DNA from: Bacteroidota bacterium
GTDB taxonomy: Bacteria; Bacteroidota; Ignavibacteria; UBA10030; UBA6906
DNA: 5,473 bases
NCBI GenBank assembly: GCA_017860555.1
Contig: JAGDMJ010000254.1
Location: 1 to 5,473, forward strand
Direction: 5' to 3'
Made by a program: the position numbers and the translations under genes. The notes under the pieces are model-generated. The model searched no databases. It was not told where the DNA came from and saw only the letters and a program-made list of their open reading frames with translations. Shown in pieces: positions 1 to 4,998 of the stretch. Position 1 is the first letter of the stretch. Each line of letters starts with the position of its first letter.

Positions 1-409
1 GCTATGGGGGGCGATCTTTGACAGGCTCCGGTCTTCCACCGCGGTTCGCGCGAACCTGTTGCTGCAGTCGGCCGTGGCCGGTTCCGGTATCTGGCTCCTC
101 AGGTCAGAAGAGGGGTTTCTCGCATTCGCTCTTCTCACGGGCTTCAACTACGGCGGTGTTCTCGTGATCTATGCCTCGTCTGTGGCGAGGCTCTGGGGGG
201 GAGAGCATGTTGGCCAGGTGTACGGGGTCCTTTTCTCTGCGAATATCGTAGCCGCAGCTGCGCCGGTTTTGGCAGGGTTCTCTTTTGGACTCACCGGCTC
301 CTTCAATGCCAGTCTGGGCGCCATCGCTTTCCTCCTGGCTGCAACGGCCGTCCTTGTCTGGACGGCCGCTCCCAGCCTGAATGATGAACGCAGCAGGACT
401 TTAACCTGA
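1..409 (+). CDS. MFS transporter, OFA-like, C-terminal part (5' truncated)
   Basis: The reading frame is open from the left edge (first full codon at position 2) to a TGA at 407-409, giving 135 residues of the C-terminal half of an integral membrane transporter. The first residues, LWGAIFDRLRS, match the G-x-x-x-D-R cytoplasmic loop between helices 8 and 9 of the major facilitator superfamily. Three to four hydrophobic stretches follow. The segment FNYGGVLVIYASSVARLWG, then a HVGQVYG-LFSAN stretch, resembles the oxalate/formate antiporter (OFA) branch, whose members exchange small carboxylates across the inner membrane. The tail after the last helix is short and polar. A TTG at 59 lies inside the domain and is not the start; the true start is outside the window. 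Substrate cannot be read from this half. The gene converges with the minus-strand trpB-like gene, with 12 nt between the two stop codons. Confidence 0.8.
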   Translation, partial: LWGAIFDRLRSSTAVRANLLLQSAVAGSGIWLLRSEEGFLAFALLTGFNYGGVLVIYASSVARLWGGEHVGQVYGVLFSANIVAAAAPVLAGFSFGLTGSFNASLGAIAFLLAATAVLVWTAAPSLNDERSRTLT

Positions 410-421
410 TCTATTACCGGC

Positions 422-1789
422 TCAGCCGCCAACCTTGGGCAAATGTTGCATCGCCTCCTCGACCATCTGCTGCGGATACTCGTAGTCCACGAGTTCTCCC
501 CGGTGAAAGGCATCGTACGCCGTCATGTCAAAGTGCCCATGCCCGGAGAGATTGAACGCAATCACCTTCTTCTTGCCTTCCGCCTTACACTGGAGTGCCT
601 CATCGATCGCCGCGCGGATGGCATGCGCGGATTCAGGCGCAGGGATAACTCCCTCCGCGCGGGAGAACGCTACGGCCGCCTGGAATGTCTCGATCTGTTT
701 CACCGCACGCGCCTCCACGTCCCCATGGTCGACAAGTGCGCTCACGCTCGGAGCCATTCCATGATAGCGAAGGCCGCCAGCATGAATTCCCGGGGGGATG
801 AACGTGTGCCCGAGCGTGTACATCTTGACCACGGGTGCCATAGCGGCCGTATCCCCGAAATCAAAGGTGTACTTCCCCTTGGTAAGGCTCGGGCATGATG
901 CAGGCTCGACAGCAATGACACGGGTCCGTTTTCCATCCCTCAAATTCCTGTGGATGAAAGGATATGCGAAGCCTGCAAAGTTGGATCCTCCTCCCGCGCA
1001 TGCGATCACGATATCCGGGTATTCACCCGCCATCTCCATCTGATCCAGGGATTCCAGGCCAATCACGGTCTGGTGCAAGAGCACGTGGCCAAGCACGGAA
1101 CCAATCCCATATTTCTTGCCGCCGTTCGATGTGGCAGCGGATTCCACGGCCTCCGAAATAGCGATCCCGAGTGAGCCGGGCGAGGCCGGGTCCACCTTGA
1201 GGAGCCTGCTTCCATAATGTGTCTGCTTGCTCGGGCTCGCATACACCGTGGCTCCATAGTTCTCCATCACCACACGGCGGTATGGCTTCTGATGATATGA
1301 AACGTTGACCATGTAGACTTCGAGGCCGATGCCGAAGAAATTGCAGGCCATGGCGAGCGCGGTTCCCCACTGCCCGGCTCCCGTCTCGGTTGTCATCGCC
1401 TTCGTCCCTGCTTCCTTGTTGAAGAATGCCTGGGCGACGGCCGTATTGGGTTTGTGCGAACCGACAGGGCTTGCTCCTTCATACTTGTAGTAGATATGAG
1501 CCGGTGTGTCGAGCGCCTTTTCGAGCCGAACCGCCCTGCACATGGGCGTTGGCCGCCAGAGCCGATAAATGTCCCGGACGGGCTCCGGGATCTCGATCCA
1601 CCGCTCCGTGCTTACCTCCTGCATGATGATGCTCATGGGAAAGAGGGCGCTGAGGAAATCGGGCGTTACAGGCTGTAGCGTTCCAGGATGCAGCACCGGT
1701 TGTGGTGCCACAGGCATGTCGGCATTGATGTTGTACCAGGCTTTCGGCAGCTTTGTCTCATCAAGATTGAAACGGGTGCGCTCGCTCAT
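422..1789 (-). CDS. trpB: Tryptophan synthase beta chain, TrpB2 type (PLP enzyme)
   Basis: This encodes a complete 455-residue fold-type II pyridoxal-phosphate enzyme that should condense indole with L-serine to give tryptophan in the cytosol. The Schiff-base lysine is K113 in GSHKPNTA, the catalytic glutamate is E135 in ETGAGQWG, the cofactor phosphate loop is GGGSN (residues 266-270), and the C-terminal NLSGHGHFD (413-421) closes the site. The N-terminal part (LPKAWYNI, LHPGT-QPV, LFPM, IPEPVRDIYRLWRPTP) and the C-terminal tail mark the longer TrpB2 subgroup, not the roughly 390-400-residue TrpB1 that pairs with TrpA. The ATG at 1789 is chosen because GAGGA (1797-1801) lies 7 nt upstream and the known family N-terminus begins here. 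The frame stays open 88 more codons to 2053, but that stretch looks like untranslated sequence. No trpA or other trp gene is adjacent. TrpB2 proteins are thought to act alone in indole salvage, or with a remote TrpA; which applies here is unknown. Confidence 0.95.
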   Translation of the reverse strand: MSERTRFNLDETKLPKAWYNINADMPVAPQPVLHPGTLQPVTPDFLSALFPMSIIMQEVSTERWIEIPEPVRDIYRLWRPTPMCRAVRLEKALDTPAHIYYKYEGASPVGSHKPNTAVAQAFFNKEAGTKAMTTETGAGQWGTALAMACNFFGIGLEVYMVNVSYHQKPYRRVVMENYGATVYASPSKQTHYGSRLLKVDPASPGSLGIAISEAVESAATSNGGKKYGIGSVLGHVLLHQTVIGLESLDQMEMAGEYPDIVIACAGGGSNFAGFAYPFIHRNLRDGKRTRVIAVEPASCPSLTKGKYTFDFGDTAAMAPVVKMYTLGHTFIPPGIHAGGLRYHGMAPSVSALVDHGDVEARAVKQIETFQAAVAFSRAEGVIPAPESAHAIRAAIDEALQCKAEGKKKVIAFNLSGHGHFDMTAYDAFHRGELVDYEYPQQMVEEAMQHLPKVGG

Positions 1790-1796
1790 GAATAGA

Positions 1797-1801
1797 TCCT
1801 C
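1797..1801 (-). promoter_or_regulatory. Ribosome binding site of the trpB2 gene
   Basis: On the minus strand GAGGA lies 7 nt before the ATG at 1789. It decides the start of the tryptophan synthase beta gene against the 88-codon open extension upstream, whose first Met codons have no comparable Shine-Dalgarno sequence. Confidence 0.65.
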
Positions 1802-1828
1802 AAAGATGGGGGATGGTAGGTACGCTCC

Positions 1829-1857
1829 ATGATAGGAAATCATCCCCTCTTGGTCAA
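1829..1857 (-). promoter_or_regulatory. Predicted sigma70-type promoter for the trpB2 gene
   Basis: Read on the minus strand, TTGACC (1852-1857) and TATCAT (1829-1834) are separated by exactly 17 nt, close to the TTGACA-17-TATAAT consensus. Transcription would begin near 1822, leaving a 5' leader of about 33 nt. That is too short for a T-box, leader peptide or attenuator, so any tryptophan control would have to act at the DNA level. This is a motif match by eye, and the sigma preference of the host is unknown. Confidence 0.4.
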
Positions 1858-1961
1858 ACAAAAAAGGGAAAATGTTGATATTTTCATCAAGCTGATTGTG
1901 CTTTCGGGATGCCTGACAAGGCGGGCCACTTTCACATGGGGAATGTCTCTCGTGGTTGCCC

Positions 1962-1990
1962 TTGCAATCCATTGTGATTTCAACTACATT
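1962..1990 (+). promoter_or_regulatory. Predicted sigma70-type promoter for the NfeD-flotillin operon
   Basis: TTGCAA (1962-1967) and TACATT (1985-1990) are 17 nt apart. Transcription would start near 1997, giving a leader of about 70 nt before the GTG start at 2068. The position is right for driving the downstream three-gene cluster, which has no other clear internal promoter. The match is by eye only and the -10 hexamer is imperfect. Confidence 0.35.
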
Positions 1991-2055
1991 TCCGCGTTGG
2001 CATTTCCTTCGGTTCTTTCCTACGCAAATCTCTCCTGCTCCTGAGAAAAACAATT

Positions 2056-2060
2056 GGGAG
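2056..2060 (+). promoter_or_regulatory. Ribosome binding site fixing the GTG start of the NfeD-like gene
   Basis: GGGAG ends 7 nt before the GTG at 2068-2070. This is the best start signal in the area, and it supports a GTG start that places the first transmembrane helix at the very N-terminus. Confidence 0.65.
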
Positions 2061-2067
2061 AACTCTC

Positions 2068-2607
2068 GTGCTCATCTTTCTCGCAATCGCCCTTGGTTCG
2101 TTCATTCTTATCGCGAGTTCGTTTCTGTTCGGCCATGACCACGATACCGATCACGGCGATGCCGGCCATGGTGTCGATGGTCATGACATCGGCCATGATC
2201 TGGAGCCGACGATCAGCTTCTTCTCCATCAAGGTCATAGCGACGCTTACGATGGGTTTCGGGGCGGCAGGGGCAATTGCCCGCCAGTATGGCGCCGACTA
2301 TCTCATTTCCTCGCTGATCGGTTTGGGCGTCGGCCTTGTCCTGTCCTTGCTGATGTATTTTCTCCTGGACATTATCTACAAACAGCAAGCATCTTCGCTG
2401 GTGCAGACCTCGGCCGCGGTGGGTCAGACGGGTATTGTCCAAACAGGGATCACCCCTGGCGGAGCCGGCGAGGTGAGCCTGAACGTCGCCGGCCAATACC
2501 TGACCTATTTGGCGAAGTCCGCCGGAGGCAAGGATATTCCGAAAGGGCGGACCGTCAAAGTCGTGAGTACCGTCGGAAGCGAGCTAGTTGTGGAAGAAGT
2601 TTCATAG
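2068..2607 (+). CDS. NfeD/YuaF-like membrane protein with C-terminal OB-fold domain
   Basis: This 179-residue protein is a short NfeD-family partner of flotillin. Residues 2-21 form a hydrophobic helix. Residues 22-45 form a loop holding six His and seven Asp (for example GHDHDTDHGD). Two more hydrophobic segments follow, at about 52-72 and 78-104. The C-terminal 70 or so residues (about 108-179) carry the glycine- and beta-rich pattern of the NfeD OB-fold, with VGQTGIVQT, GEVSLNVAGQYLTYLAK and a final VKVVSTVGSELVVEEV strand. The GTG start is supported by GGGAG 7 nt upstream. The flotillin gene follows after 34 nt in the same direction, the arrangement of yuaF-floT in B. subtilis. NfeD proteins are thought to help organise or stabilise SPFH-protein membrane microdomains. 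Membrane topology is ambiguous: three helices put the His/Asp loop and the OB domain on the same side. Similar His/Asp-rich loops occur in other flotillin-linked NfeD-like proteins as far as I recall, but their role is not known to me. Confidence 0.82.
   Translation: MLIFLAIALGSFILIASSFLFGHDHDTDHGDAGHGVDGHDIGHDLEPTISFFSIKVIATLTMGFGAAGAIARQYGADYLISSLIGLGVGLVLSLLMYFLLDIIYKQQASSLVQTSAAVGQTGIVQTGITPGGAGEVSLNVAGQYLTYLAKSAGGKDIPKGRTVKVVSTVGSELVVEEVS
2131..2202 (+). repeat. Degenerate GGCCATG-type coding repeat for a His/Asp-rich loop
   Basis: Within the NfeD-like gene the heptamer GGCCATG recurs at 2131, 2164 and 2191, with a variant GGTCATG at 2179. Each encodes Gly-His, mostly followed by Asp. 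The result is a low-complexity loop (residues 22-45) with six His and seven Asp. The repeat may have grown by local duplication. Confidence 0.6.
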
Positions 2608-2641
2608 ACGCATACCAGCAATCACCTTCAGGGAGAAGACC

Positions 2642-4261
2642 ATGCTTGGCGATCTGACAATTCCCTTCATGATTATCCTGCTCGCGTTGGCGTTCATCAT
2701 CGTCGTTCGCGTGATCGCGAGCCGGTACAAGAAAATTCCGCCGAATGCCGTCGGCATATTCTACGGCAGAAAGTACACATACAGAGATCTGGTGACAGGG
2801 AAGGAACAGAGCCTGGGTTTCAAAGTCGTCGGTGGCGGAGGGCGCATCATTCTGCCCTTCGTGGAGTCATACCAGGAGATGTCCACCGCCGCGTTCCAGA
2901 CGGAGATCGACGAAAAGGGAATTCCGAACAAGGACAATGTGCAGATCAACGTCAAAGGGGTGGCCACCTGCAAGATCTCGTCAATCCCGGAGGACCTGGT
3001 CAATGCTGCTCAGGCCTTTCTCGGTAAAAGCAGCGATGAGATCAAGGCGTTCGTCCAGAATATCCTTAAAGGCCATCTTCGGTCCATCATCGGCAAGCTG
3101 ACAATTGACAGCCTTCTCCGGGAACGGGATCAATTCAACAAGCAGGTGGTCGAGGAATCCTCCGAGGAATTGAAGCGTCTGGGCATCCAGATCATCACGC
3201 TGGTGATTCAGGAGGTAAGCGACGAGTACGGATACATCGATGCGCTGGGCAAGCGGGCTGTCGCCGAGGCCGTGCGGGATGCGAATATCAAAGTGGCGGA
3301 AGCGGACCGCGACGCTGCCATCAAAGTGAGCACCGCGCAGCGGGAGGCTGCGACGGTGAGAGCCTCCAACGAAGCTTCGATCGCCGAGGCGGAAATGGGA
3401 CGGGATATCAAGAAGGCGGAGTTCAAGGTCAAGACGGAGACGAAAAAGGCAGAAGCGGACAGGGCGCTGGACATTGCGCTGGCCGACCAGGAAAAGACCC
3501 TGCGGGTGAAGCAAGCTGAACGCGATGCCGCCGAGCGGGAGGCGCAGATCAAGGTTCAGGAAATGGAAGCTTTGCGCAAGCAGAGCGAACTGGAGGCCTC
3601 CCTGGTGAAGCAGGCGGAGGCGGAGCGCCAGCGGAAAGTGATCGACGCCGATGCCGCAAAACAACAGAAGATACTCGAAGCCGAGGCCGAAATGCAGCGC
3701 ATCGTAAAGGAGGCAGAAGGGAGAAAAAGTGCTGACACGCTCCTCGGCGAAGGCGAGGCAGCCAGGACCCGTGCCACTCTGTTTGCGTTGGCTGAAGGAG
3801 AGGCCGCGAAGAAGAAACAGGCGCTTCTCGCGGAAGCTGAAGGCACAAGCCAGCTTGCCGCAGCGCTCGCAAAAATGTCGACCGATGCAAAACTGATCCT
3901 GATCCTGGACAGGCTCCCGGTGCTTTTCGACAAGGGAGGAGATGCGGTTTCCAAGGTCGCCGAGTCTGTCTTCTCGAGCGTTGCGGCCCCCCTGGGGAGC
4001 ATCGACAAACTGGAGATTGTGGACATGGGGTCTGGCAGAGGACTGGAACAGCTCAGCTCTATCGTTCCGAACACCGTCTTCCGCACAATTGCCGCGGCAA
4101 GGGCTCAGGGGATCGATATCACAAAAATGCTCCAGTTCCTTGGAATTGATATCGAGGAAGCGCTACAAAAACTCGGTGATGGAGCGAACACGCCGAAGAC
4201 CGGGCAGGCGGTCCCGGTCAGCGTTGTCGAAACGACTCCTGCCCTGACCCCAAAGCATTGA
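2642..4261 (+). CDS. floT: Flotillin (FloT type), SPFH-domain membrane scaffold protein
   Basis: This is a 539-residue flotillin. An N-terminal hydrophobic segment (about 6-26) anchors it to the membrane. It is followed by the SPFH/PHB domain (about 30-200; landmarks IPPNAVGIFYGRKY, FQTEIDEKGIPNKDNVQINV and LGIQIITLVIQEVSD). A long charged coiled coil of Glu-Ala/Lys-Ala heptads spans about 205-405 and contains the AEAE-type repeats typical of flotillins. The C-terminal oligomerisation part (about 410-510) includes APLGSIDKLEIVDMG. A Pro/Thr-rich tail ends the protein. Length is close to B. subtilis FloT (about 509). The ATG at 2642 is preferred over the upstream TTG at 2588, which overlaps the NfeD-like gene; AGGGAG (2630-2635) lies 6 nt upstream and places the helix at the N-terminus. 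Flotillins scaffold functional membrane microdomains with NfeD partners. The gene sits in a presumed operon, 34 nt after the NfeD-like gene and 10 nt before the carbonic-anhydrase-like gene. Confidence 0.95.
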   Translation: MLGDLTIPFMIILLALAFIIVVRVIASRYKKIPPNAVGIFYGRKYTYRDLVTGKEQSLGFKVVGGGGRIILPFVESYQEMSTAAFQTEIDEKGIPNKDNVQINVKGVATCKISSIPEDLVNAAQAFLGKSSDEIKAFVQNILKGHLRSIIGKLTIDSLLRERDQFNKQVVEESSEELKRLGIQIITLVIQEVSDEYGYIDALGKRAVAEAVRDANIKVAEADRDAAIKVSTAQREAATVRASNEASIAEAEMGRDIKKAEFKVKTETKKAEADRALDIALADQEKTLRVKQAERDAAEREAQIKVQEMEALRKQSELEASLVKQAEAERQRKVIDADAAKQQKILEAEAEMQRIVKEAEGRKSADTLLGEGEAARTRATLFALAEGEAAKKKQALLAEAEGTSQLAAALAKMSTDAKLILILDRLPVLFDKGGDAVSKVAESVFSSVAAPLGSIDKLEIVDMGSGRGLEQLSSIVPNTVFRTIAAARAQGIDITKMLQFLGIDIEEALQKLGDGANTPKTGQAVPVSVVETTPALTPKH

Positions 4262-4271
4262 CATTGGAGCT

Positions 4272-4772
4272 ATGGAACAGCCAGAAGGCACGCGCACGTA
4301 CGCACTCATCGATGCGCGCCCCCGCGCCATCGTGATCCACTGCAGCGACCCGAGGTTTCAGAAGGCATTTGATGAGTTCATCCGGGAGGGCCTGTTGTTG
4401 GAGGAAGGAGAGTACATCCCCCTTGTGATCTCAGGCGGGGTGGCGTCCCTTTCAGAGCCTCTGAAGCTCCCGAAGGAGTTCAAATTCATGAAAGAACGCA
4501 TTGAGCTCTTCCTGGAACGTTATAGCGAGCTCAAGCGGATTGTTCTGATCAATCATGAAGACTGCCGTCATTATGAGCAACTCAAATCCGTGCTCGGGCG
4601 GCTTTTCCTGCAGCGGGTGCGATCGATCGGTGAAAAGCAGACGAATGACTTGAAGATCGTCGCGAAAATGTTGCTCGGATATGCCGTGCCCGGATTGCAG
4701 ATTGAACTTTACTACGCCAGGTTCTGTCCGGGGGAGACACACGCTGTGACGTTTGAGAAGATACCGCTGTAG
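4272..4772 (+). CDS. Small beta-carbonic anhydrase-like protein
   Basis: This is a 166-residue soluble protein with the zinc-site signature of beta-class carbonic anhydrases: C24-S-D26-P-R28 and, later, H95-E-D-C98. Cys24, His95 and Cys98 would be the metal ligands and Asp26-Arg28 the catalytic dyad. A hydrophobic strand before each motif (AIVIHCSDPRF, RIVLINHEDC) and the LVISGGV strand-turn (51-57) fit the alpha/beta core. Two features depart from classical enzymes. The Gly after the second Cys (HxxCG) is Arg here, and the protein is short, like small beta-class members and like the many carbonic-anhydrase-like proteins of unproven activity. No signal peptide is visible, so it should be cytosolic. 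It starts 10 nt after the flotillin stop. GGAG (4266-4269) is only 2 nt from the ATG, so translation may depend on coupling to flotillin. Hydration of CO2 is possible but unproven. Confidence 0.72.
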   Translation: MEQPEGTRTYALIDARPRAIVIHCSDPRFQKAFDEFIREGLLLEEGEYIPLVISGGVASLSEPLKLPKEFKFMKERIELFLERYSELKRIVLINHEDCRHYEQLKSVLGRLFLQRVRSIGEKQTNDLKIVAKMLLGYAVPGLQIELYYARFCPGETHAVTFEKIPL

Positions 4773-4953
4773 GGCATCGTTGCCGAGCACGCGCCTCTTC
4801 GCTCGTTCCCTCTCAGACCCGACTAAGGCTAGCCTCGCGCCACTTTTATCGTGTCAGGCAATCGCTCGTTCATCATGATCAAATTTTCTGGGCGGGGTTA
4901 CGCCTCCGGGGGCAGGTTTCATCCTGGCCAAGTGAATTCGTACGCCCAAATCG

Positions 4954-4980
4954 TTGTTTATAACTCAGACAGAGTATAAA
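4954..4980 (+). promoter_or_regulatory. AT-rich putative promoter region of the thioredoxin gene
   Basis: Two -10-like hexamers are present: TATAAC (4959-4964) and TATAAA (4975-4980). TTGTTT (4954-4959) is 15 nt before the second, shorter than ideal. Use of TATAAA would start transcription near 4987, inside the Shine-Dalgarno sequence, so TATAAC with a start near 4971 is more compatible with translation, though no good -35 precedes it. A promoter is likely somewhere here but is not resolved. Confidence 0.3.
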
Positions 4981-4982
4981 TC

Positions 4983-4989
4983 AGGAGGT
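4983..4989 (+). promoter_or_regulatory. Strong ribosome binding site of the thioredoxin gene
   Basis: AGGAGGT is a near-perfect anti-16S match, 9 nt before the ATG at 4999. It fixes the start of the thioredoxin and suggests strong translation. Confidence 0.75.
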
Positions 4990-4998
4990 ATTCCGTAG

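Larger units (their letters stand above)
1790..2067. other. Divergent intergenic region between trpB2 and the NfeD-flotillin cluster
   Basis: This 278-nt non-coding stretch separates two head-to-head transcription units. It holds the trpB2 ribosome binding site and its predicted promoter on the minus strand, and a predicted promoter and ribosome binding site for the NfeD-like gene on the plus strand. The part around 1857-1910 is more AT-rich than the genes and contains a small inverted repeat, TTGAT-6-ATCAA (1875-1890). Open frames crossing the region do not look like proteins. I see no riboswitch or RNA gene. Confidence 0.6.
4773..4998. other. Intergenic region before the thioredoxin gene
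   Basis: This 226-nt stretch has no convincing gene. It contains a perfect 10-bp palindrome, AGGCTAGCCT (4826-4835). A GC-rich patch near 4890-4917 could form a short hairpin (GGCG-6-CGCC). The final 50 nt before the thioredoxin gene are AT-rich. I see no classic terminator (stable stem plus T-run) for the upstream operon and no riboswitch I can name. Confidence 0.5.

Noticed and set aside
418..428. CGGCTCAGCCG inverted repeat between the convergent genes, as a bidirectional terminator
   Set aside because: The stem is only 4-5 bp with a tiny loop, and no T-run follows on either strand.
443..898. Plus-strand open frame of 151 codons opposite the trpB2 gene
   Set aside because: It overlaps a strongly recognised PLP enzyme in antisense and has no domain features.
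1919..1961. GGGCCAC/GTGGTTGCCC imperfect stem in the divergent intergenic region as a riboswitch or small RNA
   Set aside because: The stem needs a 3-nt bulge and a loop over 20 nt, and no known riboswitch motif is visible.
1790..2053. An 88-codon N-terminal extension of the tryptophan synthase beta gene
   Set aside because: The family N-terminus and a good Shine-Dalgarno sequence both point to the ATG at 1789. The extension has no family resemblance and overlaps the predicted promoters.
2588..2641. TTG at 2588 as the flotillin start
   Set aside because: It lies inside the NfeD-like gene, would add a basic 18-residue leader before the membrane anchor, and lacks the AGGGAG signal that precedes the ATG at 2642.
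2981..3664. Long minus-strand open frame of 227 codons inside the flotillin gene
   Set aside because: It is antisense to the repetitive Glu/Ala/Lys coiled-coil codons, has no recognisable domain or ribosome binding site, and is explained by the codon bias of flotillin.
3556..4086. Ser/Ala-rich minus-strand open frame
   Set aside because: Shadow of the flotillin coiled coil and C-terminal region; its low-complexity Ser/Ala composition comes from reading GC-rich codons backwards.
4826..4835. Palindrome AGGCTAGCCT as a terminator or operator
   Set aside because: It is perfect but only 10 bp, has no loop, and T residues follow only after a further 9 nt. Too little to call.
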